Positions 43,251 through 52,569 of a DNA stretch of 64,000 nucleotides are shown here, piece by piece (positions within the stretch are counted from its first letter, which is position 1; every line of letters starts with the position of its first letter). The position numbers and the translations under genes were made by a program. The notes beneath the pieces were generated by a model. That model did not search any database and had not been told where the DNA came from. It worked only from the letters and a program-made list of their open reading frames with translations. This DNA comes from Rhizobium sp. L43 (GTDB taxonomy: Bacteria > Pseudomonadota > Alphaproteobacteria > Rhizobiales > Rhizobiaceae), in the NCBI RefSeq assembly GCF_002531725.1, contig NZ_NWSQ01000007.1:1-64000 (forward strand), given 5' to 3'.

Positions 43251-44779
43251 CCGGGCCGGTGCTGGAGATTGTCGGCGTCAGCAAGCGTTTTGGCACCAAT
43301 CTCGCCAATGACGATATTTCCATGACGCTTACCAGGGGTGAGGTCGTGGCGCTGCTCGGCGAGAACGGTGCGGGCAAGACCACGCTGATGAGCATCCTTT
43401 TCGGCCATTACATGCCGGATGCCGGCCGCATTCTGATCGAAGGCACGGAGGTGCCGCAGGGCAAGCCGCGCGCGGCGATCCGCGCCGGCGTCGGCATGGT
43501 GCATCAGCATTTCTCGCTGGCGCCCAATCTGACCGTTCTCGAAAATGTCATGACCGGCACGGAAAAACTATGGTCCTGGCGCTCGGGAACAACAGCGGCG
43601 CGGAAGAAACTGCTGGCAATTTCCGAGCGCTTCGGCCTCAAGGTCGATCCGGACGTGCGCCTTGGCGACCTGTCGGTCGGCGAACAGCAGCGTGTCGAGA
43701 TCCTCAAGGCGCTCTATAACGACGCCCGCATCCTGATCCTCGACGAGCCGACCGCAGTACTGACCAATATCGAGGCCGAACGGCTGTTCACGACGCTGAG
43801 GGAAATGGCTCGCCAAGGCCTGTCCTTGATATTCATCTCGCACAAGCTCGACGAGGTGATGGCTGCGGCCGACCGCATCGTCGTCCTGCGCGGCGGCAAG
43901 ATGGTCGCCGAACGCAAGGCGTCGGAAACCAGCAAGGCGGAACTTGCCGAACTGATGGTCGGGCGTCGCGTGACGCGGCCCGTGCGCGAGGCGTCGACAC
44001 CCGGCGCCGTTGCCCTCGAAGCGGCCGATGTGACGGTGCGCGCCGGCGGCATCGATCGGTTGAAATCGATCAGCTTCCGGCTGCACCAGGGCGAGATCCT
44101 CGGCATCATCGGCGTTTCGGGCAATGGCCAGGCGACGTTGGCACATCTTCTCTCCGGGATGCTGACGCGGAACGCCGGCGACCTTCTGCTGTTTGGCGAA
44201 GCCATCGGTAATCTCGGTGTCGCCGATGTCGTCGACGCCGGCATCGGCCGCATTCCCGAGGACCGCAATGAGGAGGGCGTGATCGGGGAAATGGCAATTT
44301 GGGAAAACGCCGTGCTGGAGCGCATCGCCTCACCGGCCTTTTCGCGCCGTGGTCTCGTCAACCGCAAGGCGGGCATGGCCTTCGCCAGGGAGATTATCGA
44401 CGGGTTCGATGTCCGCGGCGGCGAGCCAGCGATCCGCACCCGGCTGCTCTCCGGCGGCAATATGCAAAAGCTCATTCTCGGCCGCAACCTGCATCGGCGG
44501 CCGCGCATCCTGATCGCCGCGCAGCCCGCGCGTGGCCTCGATGAAGGGGCAGTGGCCGCTGTCCACGCCCGCCTGCTCGAGGCCCGCCGGCAGGGTAGCG
44601 CCGTGCTGCTGATCTCGGAGGACCTCGACGAGGTGATCGCGCTTGCCGATCGCATCCAGGCGATCGTCGGGGGCCGCCTGTCACCGCCCGTCGAGGCCGA
44701 GAGCGCCGATGCTCGCAGGCTGGGGTTGATGATGGCCGGCGAATGGCAGGAAAACCCAGAGGCCGGCCATGCGATTTGA
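43247..44779 (+). CDS. BMP-type ABC transporter ATPase, duplicated domains
   Basis: 510 residues with two ATPase domains as in RbsA/NupA (YufO). Domain 1: Walker A GENGAGKTT, signature LSVGEQQRVEILKAL, Walker B LILDEPTAVL. Domain 2 is degenerate: Walker A is GVSGNGQAT (no Lys), signature LSGGNMQKLILGR, Walker B replaced by LIAAQPARGLD. One functional and one structural site is normal for this family. The ATG at 43247 overlaps the amidase stop. Confidence 0.92.
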   Translation: MTGPVLEIVGVSKRFGTNLANDDISMTLTRGEVVALLGENGAGKTTLMSILFGHYMPDAGRILIEGTEVPQGKPRAAIRAGVGMVHQHFSLAPNLTVLENVMTGTEKLWSWRSGTTAARKKLLAISERFGLKVDPDVRLGDLSVGEQQRVEILKALYNDARILILDEPTAVLTNIEAERLFTTLREMARQGLSLIFISHKLDEVMAAADRIVVLRGGKMVAERKASETSKAELAELMVGRRVTRPVREASTPGAVALEAADVTVRAGGIDRLKSISFRLHQGEILGIIGVSGNGQATLAHLLSGMLTRNAGDLLLFGEAIGNLGVADVVDAGIGRIPEDRNEEGVIGEMAIWENAVLERIASPAFSRRGLVNRKAGMAFAREIIDGFDVRGGEPAIRTRLLSGGNMQKLILGRNLHRRPRILIAAQPARGLDEGAVAAVHARLLEARRQGSAVLLISEDLDEVIALADRIQAIVGGRLSPPVEAESADARRLGLMMAGEWQENPEAGHAI

Positions 44780-45818
44780 GCGCCGCGAACACCGTCCGCT
44801 TCACCTGCTGATCGTCACGCCTGTGATCGCGGTGATCGCAGCCCTGGCGCTGGCCGGTATCCTGATATCAATCGCCGGCGCGCCCGTGCTCGATGCCTAT
44901 TGGCGCATCCTGACCGGCGCCTTCGGCTCGCGCCTGTCGGCGACCGAAACGCTGACGCGGGCAACGCCGCTGATGCTGACCGGGCTTGCCGCCGCCGTCG
45001 CCTTCCGGGCGCGGCTCTGGAATATCGGCGCCGAGGGCCAGTTCTATCTCGGTGCCATCGCCGTTGCGGCGGCAAGTTCGAAGCTGCTCGGCAATCTTCC
45101 CGCCCCCATTCTCATTCCGCTGCTGCTGCTGATCGGCGCCATTGCCGGCATGGTGCTGATCCTGATCCCGCTCTGGCTCAGGCTGCGCTTCTCGGTCGAT
45201 GAGGTCGTCACCAGCCTGCTCCTGAATTTCATCGCCGTGCTCTTCGTCTCGATGCTGATCGATGGCGTTCTCAAGGATCCGCTTGCCTTCGGCTGGCCGC
45301 AGTCGCAATCTGTCAGCGATCACGCCATGCTGCCGAAGCTGATCGCCCGCTCGCGCCTGCATATCGGCTTTGCGATCGCGATCGCCCTTGCTGTCGTCGT
45401 CCATTTCGTCCAGTCCCGCACCGTATTCGGCATGCAGTCCCGCGCCGCCGGCCTCAATCCCGCTGGCGCGGTCTTTGCCGGCGTCCCCCTCGGCAGGACG
45501 CTGGTGAAGGTTGCCTGTCTCTCCGGCGGGCTTGCGGGGCTTTCGGGATCGATCGAGGTGATGGGCGTCAAAGGCTATGTGACGACCGACCTGTCGCCCG
45601 GTTTCGGCTATGCCGGCATCGTCGTCGCCATGCTCGCCAACCTCAATCCGCTGGGCGTCGTCTTCGCCGCCATTTTCACCGCCACCATGTTCGTGGGCGC
45701 CGACGGCATGAGCCGGGGCCTCGGCATCCCGACCTATATCGCCGATGTCACGGTGGCCCTGTCGCTGCTGACGATGCTGATCGCATTGTTCTTCACCCAA
45801 TACAGGATCAGGCGATGA
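44769..45818 (+). CDS. BMP-type ABC transporter permease 1 (YufP-like)
   Basis: 349-residue inner-membrane permease, about eight to ten helices. Typical blocks are LWNIGAEGQFYLGAIAVAAA, FSVDEVVTSLLLNFIAVLFV and FGMQSRAAGLNPAGAVFAGV. The start overlaps the ATPase gene by 11 bases and the end overlaps the next permease by 4. It forms the transmembrane channel with permease 2. Confidence 0.9.
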   Translation: MRFERREHRPLHLLIVTPVIAVIAALALAGILISIAGAPVLDAYWRILTGAFGSRLSATETLTRATPLMLTGLAAAVAFRARLWNIGAEGQFYLGAIAVAAASSKLLGNLPAPILIPLLLLIGAIAGMVLILIPLWLRLRFSVDEVVTSLLLNFIAVLFVSMLIDGVLKDPLAFGWPQSQSVSDHAMLPKLIARSRLHIGFAIAIALAVVVHFVQSRTVFGMQSRAAGLNPAGAVFAGVPLGRTLVKVACLSGGLAGLSGSIEVMGVKGYVTTDLSPGFGYAGIVVAMLANLNPLGVVFAAIFTATMFVGADGMSRGLGIPTYIADVTVALSLLTMLIALFFTQYRIRR

Positions 45819-46759
45819 CGCAATTGTTCGACATCATCGGTTCCGCGGGGCTCTGGGCGGCAATCCTGCGGATCGCCACGCCGCTGATTTTCGGGACGCT
45901 TGGTGCCTTGCTCTGCGAACGGGCCGGCGTGCTCAATCTCGGCATCGAAGGCATCATGACCTTCGGCGCGATGATCGGCTGGCTTTCCGTCTATCACGGC
46001 GCCGACCTCTGGACCGGCCTGCTGATCGCTGGAGTGGCCGGCGGCGTCTTCGGCCTGCTGCATGCGGGCCTGACGGTGACGCTCGGCCTCTCCCAGCATG
46101 TCTCCGGTCTCGGCGTCACGCTGTTTGCCTCCAGCTTCAGCTATTATGTCTTCCGGCTGATCGTGCCGCTTGCCAATACGCCGCCCACCATCGTGCCATT
46201 CCAGCCGATCGCCATTACCGGTCTTTCGACGCTGCCTTTCATCGGGCCGGCCTTCTTCACGCAGACGGCACCGACCTATCTTGCGATCGTTATCGCTCTG
46301 CTGATGGCCTACATCATCTTCCGCACGCCCGTCGGGCTTGCGATCCGCATGACCGGCGAAAACCCGCATGCGGCGGAAGCCCAGGGCGTCAATCCGATGA
46401 AGGTGCGTTACGGCGCGGTGATTGCTGGAAGCGCGCTGATGGGCATGGGCGGCGCTTTCCTGACTTTGTCGGCATTCAACAGCTTCTTCCCGACCATGGT
46501 GCAGGGGCGTGGCTGGATCTGCATCGCGCTCGTCGTCTTCGCCTCGTGGCGGCCGGGACGCGCGCTGTTCGGTGCTCTGCTCTTTGCCTTCTTCGATGCC
46601 TTCCAGCTTCGGCTGCAAACCGCACTCAGCGGGCTCGTGCCCTATCAGCTCTTCCTGATGACGCCCTATATCCTTTCCATTGCCGCCCTTGCCGTCATGG
46701 CCCGCCGCGCCCGCGTCCCTCAGGCACTGATGCAGCCCTATCGCCGCGGCGAACGCTGA
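45815..46759 (+). CDS. BMP-type ABC transporter permease 2 (YufQ-like)
   Basis: 314-residue inner-membrane permease. Typical blocks are CERAGVLNLGIEGIMTFGAM, GLSQHVSGLGVTLFASSFSY, RMTGENPHAAEAQGVNPMKV and MVQGRGWICIALVVFASWRP. It pairs with permease 1; the start overlaps it by 4 bases (ATGA). Confidence 0.9.
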   Translation: MTQLFDIIGSAGLWAAILRIATPLIFGTLGALLCERAGVLNLGIEGIMTFGAMIGWLSVYHGADLWTGLLIAGVAGGVFGLLHAGLTVTLGLSQHVSGLGVTLFASSFSYYVFRLIVPLANTPPTIVPFQPIAITGLSTLPFIGPAFFTQTAPTYLAIVIALLMAYIIFRTPVGLAIRMTGENPHAAEAQGVNPMKVRYGAVIAGSALMGMGGAFLTLSAFNSFFPTMVQGRGWICIALVVFASWRPGRALFGALLFAFFDAFQLRLQTALSGLVPYQLFLMTPYILSIAALAVMARRARVPQALMQPYRRGER

Positions 46760-46784
46760 ACCACTTCTATCCAATGAGGCTCCG

Positions 46785-48074
46785 ATGTTCGATCTGATCG
46801 TCAGAAATGCAAATCTCGCCGATGGCCGAAAGAATATCGATATCGGCATCCAGGGCGGCAAGATCATCGCTGTCGAGCGCAATCTCCAGGCGCAGGCGGG
46901 AGAAGAAATCGACGCGTCAGGCCGGCTGGTCAGCCCACCTTTCGTCGATCCGCATTTCCACATGGACGCCACGCTGTCGCTCGGCCTGCCGCGGATGAAC
47001 GTCTCCGGCACCTTGCTCGAAGGCATCGCGCTCTGGGGGGAGCTGCGCCCGATCGTGACGAGGGAAGAACTGGTCGATCGCGCGCTGCGCTATTGCGATC
47101 TGGCGGTCACGCAGGGCCTACTCTTCATCCGCAGCCATGTCGATACCAGCGATCCCAGGTTGGTGACCGTCGAGGCGATGATCGAGGTTCGCGAGAAGGT
47201 CGCGCCCTATATCGATCTGCAGCTGGTCGCTTTTCCCCAGGACGGTTATTACCGCTCGCCGGGCGCAATCGATGCGCTCAACCGCGCCCTCGACATGGGC
47301 GTCGATATCGTCGGCGGCATTCCGCATTTCGAACGGACGATGGGCGAAGGCACGGCGTCGGTCGAGGCGCTCTGCCGCATCGCCGCCGATCGCGGCCTGC
47401 CGGTCGATATGCATTGCGACGAAACCGACGATCCGCTCTCGCGCCATATCGAGACGCTGGCTGCGGAAACCATCCGCTTCGGCCTGCAGAGGCGTGTCGC
47501 CGGCTCGCATCTGACCTCGATGCATTCGATGGACAATTACTACGTCTCCAAGCTGATCCCGCTGATGGCGGAGGCCGAGATCAATGTCATCCCCAATCCG
47601 CTGATCAACACCATGCTGCAGGGCCGGCACGACACCTATCCGAAACGCCGCGGCATGACCCGTGTTCGGGAATTGATGGATGCCGGGCTCAATGTCTCCT
47701 TCGGGCACGATTGCGTCATGGATCCCTGGTATTCGATGGGATCGGGCGACATGCTGGAGGTCGGCCATATGGCGATCCACGTCGCGCAGATGGCCGGCAT
47801 CGACGATAAGAAGAGGATCTTCGACGCGCTGACCGTCAATTCGGCGAAGACGATGGGGCTTGATGGATATGGCCTCGAAAAGGGATGCAATGCCGATCTC
47901 GTCATCCTCCAGGCGAGCGACACGCTGGAAGCACTGCGGCTGAAGCCGAACCGCCTGGCGGTGATCCGCCGCGGCAAGGTCATCGCCCGCTCGGCGCCCC
48001 GCATCGGCGAGCTTTTCCTGGACGGGCGCCCGGCACGGATCGATGGTGGCCTGGACTACGTGCCTCGCTATTGA
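46785..48074 (+). CDS. Cytosine-deaminase-like amidohydrolase
   Basis: 429-residue metal-dependent hydrolase close to CodA. Metal ligands: HFH at residues 57-59, His in VDMHCDETDD (with the catalytic Glu), and Asp in SFGHDCVMDPW. GSHLTSMHSMDNYYVSKLIP and the MLEVGHMAIHVAQMAG block are also CodA-like. It deaminates cytosine or a related ring, or hydrolyses a related cyclic amide. It is the last gene of the BMP operon, 25 bases after permease 2, and fits nucleobase-type import and degradation. Confidence 0.87.
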   Translation: MFDLIVRNANLADGRKNIDIGIQGGKIIAVERNLQAQAGEEIDASGRLVSPPFVDPHFHMDATLSLGLPRMNVSGTLLEGIALWGELRPIVTREELVDRALRYCDLAVTQGLLFIRSHVDTSDPRLVTVEAMIEVREKVAPYIDLQLVAFPQDGYYRSPGAIDALNRALDMGVDIVGGIPHFERTMGEGTASVEALCRIAADRGLPVDMHCDETDDPLSRHIETLAAETIRFGLQRRVAGSHLTSMHSMDNYYVSKLIPLMAEAEINVIPNPLINTMLQGRHDTYPKRRGMTRVRELMDAGLNVSFGHDCVMDPWYSMGSGDMLEVGHMAIHVAQMAGIDDKKRIFDALTVNSAKTMGLDGYGLEKGCNADLVILQASDTLEALRLKPNRLAVIRRGKVIARSAPRIGELFLDGRPARIDGGLDYVPRY

Positions 48075-48104
48075 GGTGTCGGTTAGAGCCGGCGGCTGCC
48101 ACTG

Positions 48105-48195
48105 CTCGCGGGGCGAGGGGACGTGCCCCGCGAGAGGTGAGCGAGGAACCGAGAGGTTGCGGCTATCCCCCTTCGCCCCGCGAGCGGGGAGAAGG
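48105..48195. repeat. REP-like double palindrome
   Basis: Two GC-rich hairpins in the gap after the deaminase gene. CTCGCGGGGC (48105-48114) pairs with GCCCCGCGAG (48125-48134). CTTCGCCCCGC pairs with GCGGGGAGAAG (about 48171-48194, one mismatch). The second resembles the hairpin at 59274-59294. Such CTTCTCCCC/GGGGAGAAG repeats are scattered in rhizobial genomes between convergent or operon genes. Here they separate two convergent operons. Confidence 0.6.
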
Positions 48196-48243
48196 TGGCG
48201 GTAGCCGGATGAGGGGCAGGTCGCGGCAATCTCCCCTCAGTGA

Positions 48244-48942
48244 TTACTTCTTCGAAGCCTCGTAAAGCGCCTTGGTTTCGGCGTTCATCGGATAGAGGCC
48301 GGGCAACGGCACGCCTTCATCGATCCTGGTCATGATCCAGGCTTCCATGCGCTCCTGTTCCGGCGCTTCATCAAGCACGGCGCCGAGCAGATCGGCCGGG
48401 ATCAGCACCGCGCCATCCTGGTCGACGACGATGATATCATTCGGAAAGACCGCCACACCGCCGCAGCCGATCGGCTGCTGCCAGGCGACGAAAGTGAGGC
48501 CGGCGACCGAGGGGGGCGCTGCGACGCCGCGGCACCAGACCGGCAGGTTGGTATCGAGCACGCCGGCAAGGTCGCGGATGACGCCGTCGGTGACGAGGGC
48601 TGCAACGCCTCTCTTCTGCATGCGGGCGCAGAGGATATCGCCAAAGATGCCGGCATCGGTGACGCCCATCGCGTCGACGACGGCGACACAGCCTTCCGGC
48701 ATCGCCTCGATCGCGGCGCGGGTCGAGATCGGCGAGGCCCAGGATGCCGGCGTCGCCAGATCCTCGCGGGCCGGCACGAAGCGCAGGGTGAAAGCCGGGC
48801 CGACGATGCGCGGCTGGCCAGGCTTCAGGGGAACGGCGCCGCGGATCCAGACGTTCCGCAGGCCCTTCTTCAGAAGAACGGTCGTCAGGGTCGCCGTCGA
48901 GACGGTCTTGAGGGTTGCTATCGCTTCAGCGCTGAGGGCCAT
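48244..48942 (-). CDS. RraA-like / HMG-aldolase-like protein
   Basis: 232-residue RraA fold. Recognisable parts are GPAFTLRFVPAREDLATPAS, AVVDAMGVTDAGIFGDILCA, MQKRGVAALVTDGVIRDLAG (Arg and Asp of the aldolase-type metal site) and FPNDIIVVDQDGAVLIPADL. Many such catabolic copies are pyruvate aldolases and not RNase E regulators. It lies downstream of an SDR gene on the same strand (28 bases), suggesting a small catabolic operon under the divergent LysR gene. Confidence 0.83.
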   Translation of the reverse strand: MALSAEAIATLKTVSTATLTTVLLKKGLRNVWIRGAVPLKPGQPRIVGPAFTLRFVPAREDLATPASWASPISTRAAIEAMPEGCVAVVDAMGVTDAGIFGDILCARMQKRGVAALVTDGVIRDLAGVLDTNLPVWCRGVAAPPSVAGLTFVAWQQPIGCGGVAVFPNDIIVVDQDGAVLIPADLLGAVLDEAPEQERMEAWIMTRIDEGVPLPGLYPMNAETKALYEASKK

Positions 48943-48970
48943 CGGTATTCGGTTCCAATTCGGTTTTCTG

Positions 48971-49756
48971 TCAGATGCTCTGGATCATGCCGCCATCGAC
49001 GCGGATCACCGATCCGGTGAGATAGGAGGCAGGCTCGCTTGCCAGGAAGGTGACAACATTGCCATATTCTTCTGGCCGGCCATAGCGGCCGAGCGGAATG
49101 CTGCCGGTGCTTTCGGTGACGACGTCATCGATGGAGCGGTTTTCGCGTTTGGCCTTCTGCTCATCGAGGAAGGTGATGCGGCCGGTGGCGATCCGTCCCG
49201 GCAGGACGATGTTGACGGTGATGCCATCGCGCCCGACCTCGCGCGCCAGCGTTTTCGACCAGCCGACCAATGACAGGCGCAGCGCGTTGGAGATGCCGAG
49301 ATTGGGGATCGGCGCGACCACGCCCGACGAGGTCGAGGTGACGATGCGCCCCCATTTGCGCGCCCGCATCTCAGGCAGCACGCGATCGGTAATGGCGATG
49401 ACAGAAAGCACCATGCTCTGGAAATATTGGCTCCAGACCGTCGGGTCCTGGCCGGAGACGGTGGTCGGCGGCGGGCCGCCGGTATTGTTGACGAGGATGT
49501 CGACCGGCCCGAACTGCCGTTTGATTGCAGCGACATGCGCATCGATCGAACCGAGATCGGAAAGATCCCATTGTAGTGCCAGCGCCTTGCCGCCTTCGGA
49601 TTCGATCGCAGCTGTGGTCTTCTCAGCGGCGGCGAGATCGATATCCGCTGCGGCAATTCTGGCGCCTTCGCGCGCAAGATTGACGGCAATCGCTCTGCCC
49701 AGTCCGCCGCCGGCGCCAAGCACCAGGGCCGTCTTGTCCTTCAGGCCGAAATCCAT
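48971..49756 (-). CDS. SDR-family oxidoreductase lacking YxxxK
   Basis: 261-residue short-chain dehydrogenase. The coenzyme site ALVLGAGGGLGRA and LVNNTGGPPP is intact. After the catalytic-Ser region (TSTSSGVVAPIPNLG) the expected YxxxK is replaced by S156-N-A-L-R160, at exact spacing from Ser143. Such atypical SDRs exist, and their chemistry may differ. The C-terminus (YLTGSVIRVDGGMIQSI) is normal. It is the first gene of the SDR/RraA pair, divergent from LysR by 93 bases. Confidence 0.85.
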   Translation of the reverse strand: MDFGLKDKTALVLGAGGGLGRAIAVNLAREGARIAAADIDLAAAEKTTAAIESEGGKALALQWDLSDLGSIDAHVAAIKRQFGPVDILVNNTGGPPPTTVSGQDPTVWSQYFQSMVLSVIAITDRVLPEMRARKWGRIVTSTSSGVVAPIPNLGISNALRLSLVGWSKTLAREVGRDGITVNIVLPGRIATGRITFLDEQKAKRENRSIDDVVTESTGSIPLGRYGRPEEYGNVVTFLASEPASYLTGSVIRVDGGMIQSI

Positions 49757-49833
49757 TTCATCTCCTCATATGGTCGGGCCATCTTTCGGAGCAATGGATC
49801 GTAAATAAAATATGGCTTCTTCTTCGTTCAAGA

Positions 49834-49848
49834 GATAGAAAAACTATC
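49834..49848. promoter_or_regulatory. Possible LysR operator
   Basis: GATAG AAAAA CTATC, a perfect 5-bp dyad with a 5-base spacer ending one base before the lysR start codon. It fits a LysR-type T-N11-A site and autoregulation. No ribosome site can be seen separately from it. Confidence 0.45.
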
Positions 49849-49849
49849 G

Positions 49850-50722
49850 ATGGACACACGTTTTCTCGAGACCTTGCTCATGGTTGCCGAGCGGCACTCG
49901 CTGGCGGAGGCCGCTCAGCGGCTGAACCTCACGCCCGCGGCCGTTGCCCAGCGCATTCGTGCCTTGGAAGCCGAGCTTGGAGCGCGGCTGTTGATGCGCT
50001 CCGGCCGCGTCATGCGGCCGACGGAGGCCGGCTTTGCCATTCTCGACCGCTGCAGAGATCTGGTGCGCGATACACGCGACCTGAAGGCGATGGCCGGCAC
50101 CGCGACGATCTCCGGCGAGATGCGGATCGGGGCGATCAATACGGCTCTGACGGGTCTCGTTCCCGACATTCTCCACCGTCTCGCCCAGGATTACCCGCTG
50201 ATCGAGATCTTTATCAAGCCGGGCGCTTCGATGGACCTCTATACCGAGGTTCTGAACGGCATGCTGGACGCAGCCTTCATCATCGAGCCGCGATTTCCGA
50301 TGCAGAAGACGCTGACCTTCAACACGCTGCGCAGGGAGCCGCTCGTGCTGATCGCGCCGCGGGACTGTGAGGGTTCAGATCCGCTTGAGCTGCTAAAGGC
50401 CTTGCCTTTCATCCGCTACGACCGCAACCAGTGGGGCGGCCACATCGCCGACGAATATCTGCGCGAGATCGGCATCAGACCAGTTGAGCGTTATGAACTC
50501 GATGCGCTGGAGGCGATCGCCGTGATGGTCAATCGCGGTCTCGGGATCTCGATCGTGCCAGATTGGGCGCCGCCATGGCCGGCCGGGCTCGACATCGTCA
50601 AGCTGCCGCTTCCCCGCGCCTCTGCCGTACGTACGGTCGGCATCGTCGTGACGCGCGCTTCGCCACGGGCAAACCTCGTCGCCGCACTTCTGGAGACCAG
50701 CCGTGCGGCGATAGAAGCCTGA
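49850..50722 (+). CDS. LysR-family transcription regulator
   Basis: 290 residues. The N-terminal winged helix-turn-helix reads RFLETLLMVAERHSLAEAAQ, RLNLTPAAVAQRIRALEAEL, and the effector-binding domain begins MRIGAINTALTGLVPDILHR. It is divergent from the SDR/RraA genes, its likely targets, with a dyad next to its start. The effector is unknown. Confidence 0.9.
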   Translation: MDTRFLETLLMVAERHSLAEAAQRLNLTPAAVAQRIRALEAELGARLLMRSGRVMRPTEAGFAILDRCRDLVRDTRDLKAMAGTATISGEMRIGAINTALTGLVPDILHRLAQDYPLIEIFIKPGASMDLYTEVLNGMLDAAFIIEPRFPMQKTLTFNTLRREPLVLIAPRDCEGSDPLELLKALPFIRYDRNQWGGHIADEYLREIGIRPVERYELDALEAIAVMVNRGLGISIVPDWAPPWPAGLDIVKLPLPRASAVRTVGIVVTRASPRANLVAALLETSRAAIEA

Positions 50723-50727
50723 TCGGC

Positions 50728-51237
50728 TCAGGCGATCTTCTGGCGGACCGGCAGTTTCCAGCCGGGCCGGATGAAGTGGCAGGTATAGCCGTTCGGAATC
50801 CGCTCCAGATAATCCTGGTGCTCAGGCTCGGCCTCCCAGAAATCGCTGACCGGCACGACTTCGGTGACGACCTTACCGGGCCACAGGCCTGAGGCGTCGA
50901 CATCGGCGATCGTATCCTTGGCGACGCGCTCCTGCTCGGGGCCGACGTAAAAGATTGCCGAGCGATAGCTCAAGCCGACGTCATTGCCCTGGCGGTTGCG
51001 CGTGCTCGGGTCATGGATCTGGAAGAAGAATTCGAGGATTTCCCGATAGCTGATCCTTGAGGGATCGAAGATGATCTCGATCGCCTCGGCATGGGTTCCG
51101 TGGTTGCGGTAGGTGGCATTGGCGACATCGCCGCCGGTATAGCCGACGCGGGTCGAAATCACGCCCTTGTAGCGGCGGATCAGGTCCTGCATGCCCCAGA
51201 AGCAACCGCCGGCGAGGACTGCACGTTCTTCGGTCAT
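50728..51237 (-). CDS. msrA: Peptide-methionine (S)-S-oxide reductase MsrA
   Basis: 169 residues. The catalytic motif [10 protein letters not shown] lies near the N-terminus; [20 protein letters not shown] and [20 protein letters not shown] are family blocks. It repairs methionine sulfoxide in proteins with thioredoxin. The ATG at 51237 places GCFWG at residues 11-15, as usual; a very long open frame continuing upstream to 52674 is a shadow of the ABC operon. Intact and probably monocistronic, convergent with lysR. Confidence 0.93.
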   Translation of the reverse strand: MTEERAVLAGGCFWGMQDLIRRYKGVISTRVGYTGGDVANATYRNHGTHAEAIEIIFDPSRISYREILEFFFQIHDPSTRNRQGNDVGLSYRSAIFYVGPEQERVAKDTIADVDASGLWPGKVVTEVVPVSDFWEAEPEHQDYLERIPNGYTCHFIRPGWKLPVRQKIA

Positions 51238-51423
51238 TGGATATCTCCTTGTTTGCCGAGAGATAGTGTTTCCCGCCGAAGATTTCCATACGGCGGAAAT
51301 CAGCACAGCTGTGCAATTTCCGGCAACCACCCTTGATCCTGTCATGTCGATGTTACGCGCCGGCGCTAGCAAAGACTGGACAATCCCGTGGAGGCAGCGC
51401 CTCGACATTGATGGAGATGGGTT

Positions 51424-52569
51424 ATGAACAGGCGTGAATTTCTGATCACATCGTCGGCTGCTGCCGGTCTTCTGGCTCTTCCGCGTTTCGCATCGGCGGC
51501 CGTCGGCACGATCGACCTCTACAGCGGTTCGGATGCCAACATCGTCGATCTCTGGAACAACATCATCCGCCCCGCCTTCGAAAAGGCGAATCCGGGTACT
51601 GCCCTGAAGGTCACTGATGCCGGCGACAATAACGGCCTGCGTGCCATCGCCGACCGTGCGCTCGCAGCGCTGAAAACGAAGACCGACCCGCAGGCCGACC
51701 TGTTCGAGCAGTTCGATCCGCGCCTGCCGTCCGGCGGCATCGATGCCGGCCTCTGGGTCAAATTCTCCGCCGAGAATATCGACGGCTACGACCATATCAA
51801 TCCGCTGGCCTTCGATACCCCCTACTCGCTTCCCTATCGCGGCTCGCAGGTGTTGCTCGCCTACGACACGACCAAGCTCGACCCGAAGGATGCGCCGAAG
51901 AGCTGGGAGCAACTCACCGCCTGGATCAAGGCCCATCCCGGCCAGTTCATCTACAACAGACCCGACAAAGGCGGTTCGGGCAGCAACTTCGTTCGCCGTG
52001 CCATTCACGAGGTCAACGGTCGCGATCCGAAGAAATTCAAGGTCGATAATTTCACCGCTGACTTCGCCACCGAGGCGCTGACGCCGGCCTGGAAGATCCT
52101 CAACGATCTCGCCCCTTCGCTTTACGACAAGGGCGCTTACACATCGGGCAACACCCAGTCGATCCAGCTGCTCGCCCAGGGTGTCGTCACCATGGTTCCG
52201 GTCTGGTCGGACCAGGTGCTGCAGGCGATCGCCCAAGGTGTGCTGCCGGAGACGACCGGCCTGGTGCAGCTTGGCGATCTCGCCCTTTGCGGCGGTTTCT
52301 CCAGCATCACCGTGTTCTCGAACGGCGCCAACAAGGATGCGGCGCTGAAGCTTGCCGCCTTCATGCTGACGAAGGAAATGCAGGAAGCGATCATGACCCA
52401 GATCGGCGGCTTCCCCGCGATCTCCTGGGATCATATCTCCGACGATCTGCGCAAGAAATATGCCGACGTCATTCCATCGACCATCCCGACCTTCCCGAGC
52501 GGCGATTGGGAAAAGGCGATCAATGACGGCTGGTATCGCAACGTCGCTCCGGGCATCAGCCGCACCTGA
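51424..52569 (+). CDS. ABC substrate-binding protein (ferric/AEP/polyamine type)
   Basis: 381-residue periplasmic protein with a twin-Arg-like signal ([20 protein letters not shown]) ending near ASA. The mature part, [20 protein letters not shown], with ADLFEQFDP and [20 protein letters not shown], belongs to the SBP group 1/6 that binds iron, 2-aminoethylphosphonate, thiamine or polyamines. Substrate not determined. The next gene overlaps by one base (TGATG). First gene of a four-gene import operon. Confidence 0.87.
   Translation: MNRREFLITSSAAAGLLALPRFASAAVGTIDLYSGSDANIVDLWNNIIRPAFEKANPGTALKVTDAGDNNGLRAIADRALAALKTKTDPQADLFEQFDPRLPSGGIDAGLWVKFSAENIDGYDHINPLAFDTPYSLPYRGSQVLLAYDTTKLDPKDAPKSWEQLTAWIKAHPGQFIYNRPDKGGSGSNFVRRAIHEVNGRDPKKFKVDNFTADFATEALTPAWKILNDLAPSLYDKGAYTSGNTQSIQLLAQGVVTMVPVWSDQVLQAIAQGVLPETTGLVQLGDLALCGGFSSITVFSNGANKDAALKLAAFMLTKEMQEAIMTQIGGFPAISWDHISDDLRKKYADVIPSTIPTFPSGDWEKAINDGWYRNVAPGISRT

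Noticed and set aside
48105..48195. GC-rich palindromes considered as a CRISPR-like array
   Set aside because: Only two different hairpins and no regular spacers; REP-like intergenic repeats explain them.
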